Of a stretch of 64,000 nt of DNA, positions 22,820-33,096 are shown in pieces. Position 1 is the first letter of the stretch. Every line of letters starts with the position of its first letter. The DNA comes from Thalassia testudinum (lineage: Eukaryota > Streptophyta > Magnoliopsida > Alismatales > Hydrocharitaceae), in the NCBI GenBank assembly GCA_037157565.1, contig JAZHRO010000046.1:16900501-16964500 (forward strand), read 5' to 3'. Both the position numbers and the translations under genes were made by a program. Below the pieces are notes generated by a model that ran no database searches, had not been told where the DNA came from, and saw only the letters and a list, made by a program, of their open reading frames with translations.

Positions 22820-24745
22820 GTGAATCCACCGCAGCGTCCAATGATGCGAGATCATTACAATCCCACTGCGGTGGCGATCGAACCTCGAGTCCAAATCCCG
22901 GCCGGAGGTCCTGATTCTGAACTCAAGCCCAACATGATTCATGCTATTCCAAAGTTTCATGGGCTCAATTCCGAGGATCCTTTTCAGCACATCAAACAAC
23001 TCAAGCATCTGGCCCAAACCTTCGGGTCAGATGTCCAAAATTGGGATATCCTTCTGATGAAGATGTTCTCCTTCTCTCTCATGGACAAAGCAGCTCACTG
23101 GTATCAGACTCAAATGCATCCAATCAACACATGGGTTGAACTACAATCCGAGTTTCTGAAAAAGTTCTTCCCAGTTAGTCAGACGAATGCTTTACGACAC
23201 CAGATCACGCACTTCACACAGCAGCCTGGAGAACCACTTCACGAAGCAAGGGATCATTTTCTGGATCTCATGTGAAAATGCCCCCATCATGGAGTTCCTA
23301 AATGGGAACAAGTCCAGTCTTTTTACCAGGGACTCCGTGAAGATATCCGTTTATTCGTCAATGCAACTTGCGAAGGAAATATCATGGGTCAACACGAAGA
23401 CACTGTGTGGGAGATTCTCGAGAATATGTGTGAGAACTCCATCATAATGACTCCATGGGCTTATTCGACCGGACGAATGCCCGTGCATGGACGAATCCAA
23501 GGGGGGCACATGAGACGTAGGGCCTATCCACATCTGTCGACTTGGAATTGATGTCCAGTCGTTTGGATAAGGTCTCTATCATTGAGAAGAAGATGGATGA
23601 GCTAACTCAACATCTGCAACGAGCCACCTCTGCGCAAAACCTGTTTGCACAACCACCCTCTAGGAGGGAAGCTATGCATAACATCTATCACCAATCCTCT
23701 CAGGGGATGGACCCGTATCCACCCCCATCTGACTCTAAGGCCAGAGGAAACTCTGACCCTGCCTACTCTAGTTGGGGGAACTATGAATCCTCGTACTTTG
23801 ATTTTTCTGAGGTTCCTCAGACCTGCGAGGACCTCAACGCCATCCAGAATGACCCATTCTCTAATACCTATAACCCTGGATGGCGGAATCATCCCAATTT
23901 CCTGTGGGCGGGAAATAATCAGAATCAAAGACCACAATATCAACCCCGTCCACAAGCTCCTCGTCCATATCAACTGCCTCAACCTTGGCCCAACCCCACC
24001 TATCAATCTGGGCCAACTCAGATAGATCAAATGACTCTCATCCTTCAGACTCTGGCTGACATTCAAAAGACTAATGCAGCTATGCAAAAATAGCACAAAG
24101 ACGAGATCACAGAGGTTCGCAATCAACTCGCCCAGATGGCGAATTGCCGCCAACTTGGCACACTCCCTTTGCAACCTCTGCCGAATCCAAATAATGTGCC
24201 AAACCAAAGGCGTGTTATGAACCCAAATCCAGGCCAAGCCCACATGATTTATCAGACCCCTTCTGCTCCATCACCTGATGGGATGGAAGCTTCGACATCA
24301 TATTCGGGATTTCAACAGCACCCACCTATTTTACCAACACCAAACCAGAACCAGGCAAAATTGAATTCAGTAACAACCCGTAGTGGAAAAACAACATGAG
24401 GCCCACCTTACCCAAGCCACTTTCAGCCTGGTAGTAACCCAAGCCCTAGAATAGTCATCCAGGATACCCCTGTCCCAGATCAAGAACCTGGACCTATTCT
24501 AGAGGAACCTTCCAAGGTTTCATTTCCTGAGGCCTTGACCAAGGGAAAAAGGACAACCAAACTCATTCCACCTGAGGAGGAACTGGTCAAGCTCTTTGAA
24601 CAGGTCCATATAAGCATCCCCTTGATGGATGTGACTCTCCACGTACCGGCTTACACATGATTCCTGAAAGACATGTGTACACCTAAGCGTAAGCCGCGAA
24701 CCAAAAGTGGGAGCCCAATCGTATTGTCAGAGCTAGCTCTGTAAT
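22820..24745 (+). pseudogene. Element F gag and gag-protease linker
   Basis: Gag-type capsid homology runs from about 22820: ELKPNMIHAIPKFHGLNSED, PFQHIKQLKHLA, FSFSLMDKAAHWY, EFLKKFFP, then past a TGA at 23273 into KCPHHGVPKWEQVQSFY and CENS. A frameshift near 23430-23540 leads to 23542-24093 (MSSRLDKVSIIEKKMDEL, WRNHPNFLW). A TAG at 24091 and TGA near 24397 follow, with the linker motif VTTRSGK just before the latter. The ATG is uncertain because upstream sequence lacks a convincing start. No CCHC knuckle was found. C has the same gag between 52543 and 51792. Confidence 0.8.
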
Positions 24746-25300
24746 TTGGAGCAAACTCCCACCTAAGGCAAAAGACCCAGGTACTCCCCTGATTTCCTAT
24801 ACAATTGGTGATATCCAATTTAATAGAGCTTTATTGGATCTAGGAGCCTCCATAAACCTAATACTTACATCCCTACTTTACCATCTTGAGGAATCTAAGC
24901 TCAAACCGACAAAGGTGACATTACAATTGGCAGATCGATCTATTAAGTCACCTAAAGGAGTTCTTGAGGATATCATTATTAGGGTTCGGGATTTCTATTT
25001 CCCGGTGGACTTCGTAGTCTTGGATATGGATGCTCCAGAAAATCCGAGGAGCACACCAATCATATTAGGGAGACCCTTTCTAGCCACTGCTAGGGCCAAC
25101 ATAAATTGTGAGGAGGGCCAAATTGAACTGAAATTTGGGAACCAGACATTAAAGATTGACATCTTTAGGACAAAACAAGGGATTAATTGCGGAGTTATAG
25201 AACATGTGACATCAAGGATGTGGTTGATGATCCGTATATTGAGGAAAACCTGACTACTTCTGATCAACCACAAGAGGATCAAAACTTGCAATTAGAAGAA
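24746..25300 (+). pseudogene. Element F aspartic protease
   Basis: The active-site motif DLGAS is at 24837-24851, followed by NLILTSLLYHL, LQLADRS, EDIIIRVRDFYFPVDFVVLDM, ILGRPFLATA and a C-terminal FGNQTLKIDIF. The order and spacing match the retropepsin of B, E and H; it would process gag-pol. The frame differs from the linker by a shift near 24745. The coding sequence ends by running into LTR sequence at about 25300 instead of into RT. Confidence 0.8.
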
Positions 25301-25805
25301 AGGCAAAGGTAGAAGAGGAGACCAGAAGAAGAAGAAGGAAGAAGAAAGAGAAGCTAAGGCAGAAGAAAGGAAAAGGCAGAAAGAAGAAGAGAAAGAGAAG
25401 AATCGTGAAGGCAAAAGAAGTCAGAACAGAAGCCAAAGAAGAAGAAGAAGGAAGGAGAAGACAGAGAAGAGAAAGAGAAGAAGAAATCACTTTAAGTCGT
25501 CTGATTAAGGAATCAGACGACAGATTCTAGTCTCCATTGCATATTTACATTGAATCATTTGGTGATATTGAAGGAGTATTTGGTGATCTACACCACCATT
25601 TTACTCCCATATTTTTGCACTCTGATACTGCTACTATTGCAATTTCTTTTAAGTTTAAATTATGATCTTGATTTCTAAATACCAATTTGATCCCTGTGTT
25701 CGACCTCAGAAATCTTTTCGAGTAATAAAATTATATCTGTTTTGAATGCTATTTCGGTTGTACTACAACACAATACTTTTAAATACCAATCCAGCGCTCT
25801 CAACA
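25300..25805 (+). repeat. Element F 3' LTR, truncated to its last 0.5 kb
   Basis: Collinear with about 21130-21637 (polypurine tract, TCTAGTCTCCATTGCATATT, CAGCGCTCTCAACA end). The first 2.2 kb of the LTR and the element tail are absent. The joint lies in GAAGAAAGGCAAAGG, a phrase that also occurs in the intact LTR copy near 21203, so a short-homology deletion is likely. Confidence 0.8.
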
Positions 25806-25806
25806 T

Positions 25807-25917
25807 CACAACTTCAAATGAACACCCTTACCCAACAGGTGCAACAGCTTACACAAGCTGTGAATACTCTAGCAAACCCCCAACCACAACCTCAACCTAG
25901 AAACCATTAGGCACCAC
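25807..25917 (+). repeat. 111 bp direct repeat flanking element F, right copy
   Basis: Second copy of 18810-18920, beginning two bases after the F LTR end. After it the B gag continues with sequence (CTCAACCTCGTAGACG) that the left side lacks, so the B reading resumes at 25918. Confidence 0.85.
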
Positions 25918-27440
25918 CTCAACCTCGTAGACGTCAACTATGGGATTACTATAATCCCACAGTTGCCCAACCTATGCCTGTGGTTTGTTATCTCGATGGG
26001 GGTCATGCTACTGAACTGAAGCCGAACATCATAGCACTTATTCCTCACTTCCATGGACTTGCTTCTGAGGACCCTTTTGAGCATTTAGAGGAGCTGAAAA
26101 ATCTTGCTCAAACTCTAGGTCCGCAAGGCCATGATCAGTACACACTTTTGATGAAAATGTTCTCCTTTTCATTAAAAGATAAAGTCACCTTTTGGTTCAG
26201 AACCCTTGCACAGACTACGCCAATAGACACGTGGGCTTCTTTGGAACATGAGTTCCTAAAGAAGTACTTACCTGTAGGCCGCACCAATGCTCTAAGGCAT
26301 ACTATCACTACATTTACCCAAAACTCAAGAGAACAAATGCACAAGGCTTGGGAGAGATTCCATGAGCTTCTGAAAAGTGTCCCCACCACGGTGTCCCACG
26401 CTGATAACAGGTCCAGATCTTCTATCATGGGCTCCATGATGACACAAGGAATTTTGTAGATGCTACTTGTGGAGGCAATTTCCTGTGTCGGGACGAGGAC
26501 TCAGCTTTTGAGCTCTTCAAAGTCATGGCCAAAAACTCTATAAACAATGCTTCGATAAGTGTGTTTAATAGAAAGTCCTCCCATTCCCACTCACATTTGA
26601 GGGTACACGAAGCCCAATCCAGCAACAGAGACTTGGAGATAGTGGCTAGTTAGTTGGATAAGGTGGGCTTAATCGAGAAGAAAGTAGATGAAGTATGAAA
26701 GTTTCTCTCTAAACCTTCATCATCTCCTTCTTAGTCACCTGCACAACACACTTCTCAATTTCCCACAGGGAGGGAAACTGTGAATAACCTTTCTGTGACA
26801 CAACTTGCACTACTAGACTATTCATTTCCTTATCCTACATCGGTTGGAGGAATCTTTGTTCCTCCTTACACTGACTTCCCTGCACCTTATGGAGCTTCGG
26901 ATGAGCTCCACGCCATTCACAATGATCCTTTTGCACAAACCTATAACGCCATTCACCTTCAGATGGTGTAATCATCCAAATTTCTCGTGGTTGGGAAATT
27001 CACAAAAACCTCCATATCAACAACCTTCTGCACCACCACAGCACAACCCGATCCAAGCACCACCTCCACAATCACATGGGTATCCACCGCGTACCTACCA
27101 GCAACCCCAACCCAGTCCCGCCCAATACTCTCAACCTGGGCATACACGAGATGACCAATTGGGGTCTATCATGAAAGCTCTTGCTGATATGCAACAACAA
27201 AACATTGCTATGCAACAGAGACAGGATGCGGCACTATCTGAGATGAGAGCCCAGCTATCGCACTTGATGGAATCCTGTCAACCACATGAACTCCCATCTC
27301 AAGCACAACCCAATCTGAGGAACATACCTACCCAGAGGTATGTTCAACCTAGACCTTCAGTGCAAGGTCAAGCACATGTCATCTCACAACCCTTATACGA
27401 AATTGAATTCTACACTGACCCAAATTCTTCCTATCAATAA
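25918..27440 (+). pseudogene. Element B gag, main part
   Basis: Continuation after F: YYNPTVAQP, ELKPNIIALIPHFHGLASED, FSFSLKDKVTFWF, LEHEFLKKYLPVGRTNALRH and an EQMHKAWERFHELL segment (25974-26390), the capsid part of plant Ty3/gypsy gag. A frameshift near 26380 moves into the frame carrying FVDATCGGNF and ELFKVMAKNS. Further stops lie near 26650 and 26970, then NHPNFSWLG and a Gln/Pro-rich stretch (27000-27300). No CCHC zinc knuckle was found. Confidence 0.8.
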
Positions 27441-28684
27441 CCTCAATCACCTCTGTTACCAAACTCTGAGCTACCATCTACATCTAGGGCTGAACTTCAT
27501 GCCAGAGTCACTAGGAGTGGTAGAAGCATTGTAGATCCACCAATTTCTGCTCTACATCTTTTTCTGAACCTTCTACTTCCACTCCATCTGATTCACTTCT
27601 TGCTTCTTCTCTACCTAGGAATGACCCTCTTATCACCACTTCTGTACCATTTCCAGAGGCTTTAAAGAAGAAAGGGAAAGGAGAAAAGAAGACCTGTGTG
27701 GCACCTGAGGAGGATTTGCTTAAGCTCTTTGAGCAAGTCCACATAAACATCCCCTTGTTGGATGCAATTTGCTACATACCTCTTTACGCTAAGTTTTTAA
27801 AAGACCTATGTACACCTAAGCATAAAGCAACGATTCAAAAAGGGAGTAGTCCAATCATCCTCTCGGAACAAGCTAGTTCCATCATATCCAGTACCCACCC
27901 TACTAAGATGAAAGGCCCAGGCACCCCTCTCCTATCCTGCATGATAGGTAACACCTAGATCTATCAGTTACTTGATCTAGGTGCTTCCATCAATCTTATC
28001 CCAACATCCCTATTGACACATTTCGAGGTTGGCAATCTGAAGCCAACTGAGGTGTCCTTGCAATTAACTGACAGATCAGTTAAGACACCTCAGGGAGTGT
28101 TGGAAGATGTTATAGTGCGGGTCAAGGACTTATATTTCCCTGTAGACTTTATAGTCCTTGACATGGAAGTACCTGAGGATATTCTGAACACACCTATCAT
28201 TCTAGGAAGGCCTTTCTTGGCTATGGCCAAGTCAAACATTAATTGTGAGGAGGGCCTAATAGAATTGAAATTTGGAGATCAGAGGATAAAAATTGATATT
28301 TTTCAAGCCCAAAGAGGGCCATCATGTAGTTTAATTAAGGAAATTTGTTCCTTGGATTCTTTGGATAGGTTGATTGAGGATACTTTGATTGATTCACTGA
28401 ATTTAGAACCTCAACACTCTTTGGACTCTGACTTGACTCTCACTAAGACACCAGTTGTAGAAATTGAGGACTTACCTCCTATTCCCTTAGTGTCTCTAGG
28501 ATCTTCTGAGTTCTCCACACCTGGTCCTTCACCTGATCTTGTACCTATTGAGCTAAAACCTCTTCCTGATTCTTTGAAGTATGTCTTCTTAGGACCTGAT
28601 CAGACTTATCCTGTGATTGTCAACTCTTTCTTATCATCTGATCAAGAATCACGACTCTTACATGTACTGAGAACACATAGATAG
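27441..28684 (+). pseudogene. Element B linker and aspartic protease
   Basis: The linker carries VTRSGR, then EEDLLKLFEQVHINIPLLDA and AKFLKDLCTPK (27698-27830), the conserved region before protease. The protease active site DLGAS is at 27974-27988, one TAG (27956-27958) upstream in the same frame. It continues with LQLTDRS, EDVIVRVKDLYFPVDF, ILGRPFLAMAKSNINCEEG and FGDQRIKIDIF. An acidic Pro-rich spacer leads to LKYVFLGPDQTYPVIV, the usual lead-in to RT. It ends at a TAG at 28682; the same frame continues beyond. Confidence 0.85.
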
Positions 28685-29970
28685 GCTATAGGATGGAGCC
28701 TCTCTAACTTGACTAGCATTAGTCCTTCTTATTGCACACATAGGATTTTCACTGAAGAAGTATCTAGACCTACTAGGCAGCCACAGCGTAGATTGAACCC
28801 TACACTTCAGGAGGTGGTTAAAAATGAAATGATCAAGTGGTTAGACAATGGAATTATCTTCCCCGTTTCAGACAACCAATGGGTAAGTCTTGTCCAGGTT
28901 GTGCCTAAAAGGCCAAACTTACCATCATAACCACTAAATCTAGAGAAGTCATCCCTACACGGATTGCTAGTTCGTGGCGAGTATGTATTGACTACCGCAA
29001 ACTCAACCAAGCCACGAAGAAAGATCATTTCTCATTGCCTTTCATTGATCAGATACTAGAAAGACTGGCTGGGAATAGATTTTTCTATTTTTTGGATGGC
29101 TATTCAGGTTATAATCAGGTGGCAATTCACCCCGATGACCAAGAAAAAATTACCTTCACCTACCCCTATGGAACCTTTGCATTCTGTAGGATGCCATTTG
29201 GATTGTGCAATGCACCTGCTACATTTCAGTGGTATATGTTTACAATCTTCTCCCATTTAGTAGGTGATTGTTTATAAGTCTTTATGGATGACTTCTCGGT
29301 CTTCGGGAGCACATTTGATGCATGCTTAGACCACCTGGCGAAGGTCCTACAAAGATGCATAAATGTGAATTTGGTACTTTCCTGGGAGAAATCGCATTTC
29401 ATGGTACCAGAAGGACTAGTTTTAGGTTACCTTATTTCTGAGAGAGGAATGGAGGTTGATCGTGCGAAGGTAAAATTGATTTCTGAACTACCACTACCTC
29501 CGTCAATTAAACAGATTGCATCTTTTCTCGGGCATGTTTGTTTTTATCACCACTTTATAGAGGACTTCTCGAAAATAGCCCAACCTCTCACAAATCTCCC
29601 CTCTAAGGGCATAGACTTCCTGATCTTTGACGATTGTGTTCATGCCTATACGACACTTCGTGATCTGGTTACCAAGGCACCAATACTACAACCTCCAGAT
29701 TGGTCTCACCCTTTTGAACATGTCCTTGGTCAAAAACTTGACGGGAAACCTATATTCATTTATTACGCTAGCAAGACCTTAGATGAAGCTCAGAGGAATT
29801 ACACTTTCACAGAAAAGGAATTGCTAGCTGTAGTATTTGCACTAGAAAAATTCAGACCCTATCTTTTAGGTTCCCACATTATCGTCTACACTAACCACAC
29901 TGCAGTTCAACATCTCGCCAAGAAGGATGCAAAATCTCGTCTGATTAGATGGATCCTGTTGTTGTAAGAA
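28685..29970 (+). pseudogene. Element B reverse transcriptase and damaged RNase H
   Basis: RT begins with RRLNPTLQEVVKNEMIKWLD and GIIFPVSD, shifts frame near 28920, and continues with VCIDYRKLNQATKKDHFSLP, FIDQILERLAGN, FAFCRMPFGLCNAPATFQ, a TAA at 29275, and the catalytic FMDDF at 29281-29295. Connection sequence (FLGHVCFYHHFIEDFSKIAQPL) leads to RNase H with [24 protein letters not shown] and YTNHTA. RNase H lacks the CDAS segment with its first catalytic Asp (a small in-frame deletion near 29718) and has Asn for Asp in the YTDH motif, so it would be inactive. Confidence 0.88.
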
Positions 29971-30009
29971 TTTGATTTAGAGATTCATGATAAGGTCGGG
30001 AAGCAGAAT

Positions 30010-31330
30010 GTGGTAGCTGACTGCTTATCCCACCTTCCTTCAGAAGTGATAACTCCTTCACTTCCTATTTCTGACCACTTCCCTGACGAGCAATTGCTGG
30101 TCATCCATTCTGATCTTCCCTGGTATGCTGACATTGTCAACTACCTGGATTTTGGAATCATGTCCACTGATTGGGTTCAACATCAAAAAGACAGACTTAG
30201 ATCCAAGGCCAAGCACTGTTACTGGGAAGAACCTTGGCTTTTTAAGCACTGCAAAGATCAGATTCTTAGGAAGTGTGTCCCTGATAAAGAGATTGATAGT
30301 ATTCTGTCGTTCTGCCATGACCGGGCTTGTGGTGGTCATTTCTCTAGCAAAAAGATTACTGCAAAACTTTTGCAGAGTGATTTTTATTGGCCCACAATTT
30401 CCAAAGATGCACACAAATATAGTAGGGCATGTCCATGCTGTCAATATCTCGGCAGTATTGGCCGTCAAGACATAATGCCCTTGAATCCGATCATAGTGTG
30501 CGAAATCTTTGATATTTGGGGCATTGACTTCATGGGACCTTTTCCAAATTCTCATGGCTTCGAGTATATCTTACTGGAAGTTGAGTATGTTTCTAAATGT
30601 ATTGAAACAATCCCCTCGAGGACTAATGATCATAAAGTTGTGACACAATTTGTCCAAGACTTTATCTTCTTTAGATTCGGGGTACCAAAAGCCATCATTA
30701 ATGATGGAGGGTCTCACTTTAGGAACACACATTTCCAGTCCCTACTTCAAAAGTATGGGGTGTCACATAGGATTGCTACACCATATCACCATCAAACCAA
30801 TGGACTAGCTAAATTGTCCAACCGGGAGATCAAGAAGACTTTACAAACTACCATCAAACCTGATAGAAAGGATTGGTCTTCCCGCCTTTCTGATGCATTG
30901 TGGGCGTATAGGACAACTCACAAAACCCCATTAGGCATGTCTTCTTTCAGACTTGTGTACAGGAAACGATGTCATCTTCCTATAGAACTAGAGCACAAAG
31001 CCTATTGGGCCATCAGAAAGTGTAACTTGAACCTTGAGAAGGCCGGTGATTATAGAAGATTACAAATTTTCAAGCTAGATGAATTAAGGAATGAATCTTA
31101 TGAAAGCTCGAGGATTTATAAGGATAAATTAAAGGCCTTCCATGACCGTCACATTCATAGGAAGTCATTTCACCCTAGTTAGAAAGTCCTTTTTGACTCT
31201 AGACTTAAACTCTTCCCCAGGAAACTCAGATCCAAGTGGACTGGACCTTTCAAAATCCTGAGAATCTTTGACAATAGAGCTATTAAGATCACTGAGATTG
31301 ACAAATCTGAACCTTTCACTGTCAATGGAT
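30010..31330 (+). pseudogene. Element B integrase
   Basis: Same frame as RT after a TAA at 29965. The N-terminal zinc-binding region shows CHDRACGGHF and ACPCCQ (HHCC type). The DDE catalytic core shows [10 protein letters not shown] (first Asp), IINDGG (second Asp) and NREIKK (Glu), then ALWAYRTTHKTPLGMS and CHLPIELEHKAYWAI. A TAG at 31180 interrupts before the C-terminal KWTGPFKILRI segment, which ends near 31330. The whole domain is otherwise open for 390 codons, the longest coding stretch in the window. No chromodomain was recognised, in keeping with the non-chromovirus branch. Confidence 0.9.
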
Positions 31331-33083
31331 AAAGACTAAAATCTTTTATTGAGCCGCATGATCTCAGACTTATCAATTTTAGCATTTCGCTCCTACATTT
31401 TGAATTACCTACTGGGTTTACACCTAGCTAAAGGCGTTAAACTTAGCAAAACCTATCCTTGTATATAGTTGTTTTCACCTTTCTTATTTTCACCTTTCTT
31501 GCATTAGGTGTCTACCCTTGCATTTTAAGCATATATTCATTATCACATATGTCATGCATTTCACTTCCTAGCCTGACCTCCCACTCTGATCTTGTATCAA
31601 ACTTGAAATCGTCTGCATAGAGATTTTTATCTCCTCATTCCGACTTCCTTCCGTCACCCAGTCTAGGATAGTGAAAAGCAGAGCATGCATTTGCATCCAC
31701 CCTATTCATTCAATGAGGACATTGCATCATTTAAGCATGGGGGGGTGTAAATGGTGAACCATTTGCTAAAATGCAATTGTAAACACACCTATAGTATATA
31801 TAGCATAGTATTATCAAAAATACCCAAAAAAATTGAAAAATTTTGAAAAAAAATTACAAAGCCAAAAATACAAAAAAATAACAAAACATAAAAATTCCAA
31901 AAATACAATAAGGGACCTGAACTCTAATGTTGAGGGCGAACTCCATTTTGAGGAGAGAAAAAGTTTTAAAAAGAAGAAATATAAGTCTTTAACTATGATC
32001 TTCTAGGTGAAAACAAAAATAGAATAAGTGTTTATAGACATTCAACCTTTGCTGGTTTGACTTTCCAGGCCACTATAGCCTGATTCGTTCAGGCTTTGGC
32101 TTAATACACTTCGAGCTTTGATAAGATTGACCACAATCTCTCCTAACTTTAGGACATATTCTTGTACCTGAGTCACCAGAACAGGATTCGCTGGTTTGCT
32201 TTGACTTAAGAGTCTAGGTAACTTTAGTTTACACGACATAGTGTCGGGAAAGACCTTGTGAATTTGAAATTCAACCCTAGTGTTTATTAGGGAAGGTGGA
32301 GTCCTTACCTGTGCATGCAGGTAGACTCTTTGTCCTAGTCTTTAGTCTTGTGTCTAGGAGAAGCTCTTTCCACCAAAGAACTCACCCACCAAATAAGGTG
32401 CGCTCTACCAAATAAAGTTGTCGGAAACATACTAACAAAGTCAAAAAAAAAAAAAAGAGTTTCAAAAAGAAAGTTCTTTATAATAAGTCAAGTATGTTCT
32501 CCAAGTTCTGTAAATACAAAAATTCCACCAAAAATATTTTCAGGGTTCAGTACAAATACCCTGTTTCACTAAATATTCTTTGAGCCACAAACACAATAAG
32601 AGTTGGGCTTGACTATTCCTCTTTTCTTGAGAGTCAATCCGAAAATATGAGCTAAAGCTAGGACCAACCTGAACTTAAAAAGAAGTGAAACCTTGGGATT
32701 GAATTTTAAAATTCACCTAGTCAGTCCTGACTTATCACAAAGCACAGCCATAACCTCTAAGCATTCTAAGTCTCTGTAAAACCCCCTGAGTCTTGGAATT
32801 CGACTGAAAGGTTTAAATATCAAGAGTCCTTATTAGTCGAGAGATAGTCTATGTCATATCAGTCTTGAGTTCTAGTTAGTCGTCCTAATAAGAAAGGTTC
32901 TCACAATGTCTAGACATAAACACAGTCGGTTTATTAGAAAATCTTTCAGCTTAAAGATCATCTTGAAACACTTAACTTTTTGAGAAAAAGTAAGAAGTAA
33001 AGATATCTCATCACACTCACCTTGCTGATACTTAAATTGTTATGCATTTTAATGAATTGTTTGCTAAGGGACAAGCAAAACCT
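31331..33083 (+). other. Element B non-coding tail
   Basis: 1.75 kb after integrase with no env-like ORF. It contains the CAATGAGGACATTG / GCATGGGGGGGT pair at 31710-31750, an A-rich low-complexity stretch (31815-31910) and otherwise unremarkable sequence. Short frames (for example 32348-32572) show no recognisable feature. Confidence 0.65.
31734..31750 (+). promoter_or_regulatory. Second polypurine-tract-like motif of element B
   Basis: AGCATGGGGGGGTGTAA, 1.35 kb upstream of the LTR-abutting tract and preceded by CAATGAGGACATTG. Equivalent to 10902, 1892 (minus) and 49039. Confidence 0.55.
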
Positions 33084-33096
33084 AAGCATGGGGGTA
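33084..33096 (+). promoter_or_regulatory. Polypurine tract of element B
   Basis: AAGCATGGGGGTA immediately before the TGATGAG start of the 3' LTR. Confidence 0.78.

Larger units (their letters stand above)
18921..25805 (+). mobile_element. Element F: gag-protease element with truncated 3' end, inside the B gag
   Basis: 6.9 kb: 5' LTR 18921-21637, primer site, leader, gag, protease, then an abrupt join near 25300 into the last 500 bp of a second LTR copy (to 25805). RT, RNase H, integrase, tail, polypurine tract and most of the 3' LTR are missing. The LTR start and gag are like element C. B gag sequence flanks it as a 111 bp direct repeat. Confidence 0.85.

Noticed and set aside
23602..24243. 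213-residue minus-strand frame
   Set aside because: Shadow of the F gag Pro/Gln-rich region; the plus strand carries the recognised gag motifs.
30058..30555. 165-residue minus-strand frame
   Set aside because: Antisense shadow of the B integrase, whose plus-strand HHCC and DDE motifs are clear.
28685..31330. Endogenous plant pararetrovirus
   Set aside because: LTRs, target duplications, a primer site and an integrase with DDE triad after RNase H show an LTR retrotransposon; no movement protein or caulimovirus coat motif was seen.
31331..33083. Env-like gene after integrase, as reported for some Athila elements
   Set aside because: The tails of A, B, C and E have dense stops and no signal peptide or transmembrane-type frame of useful length.
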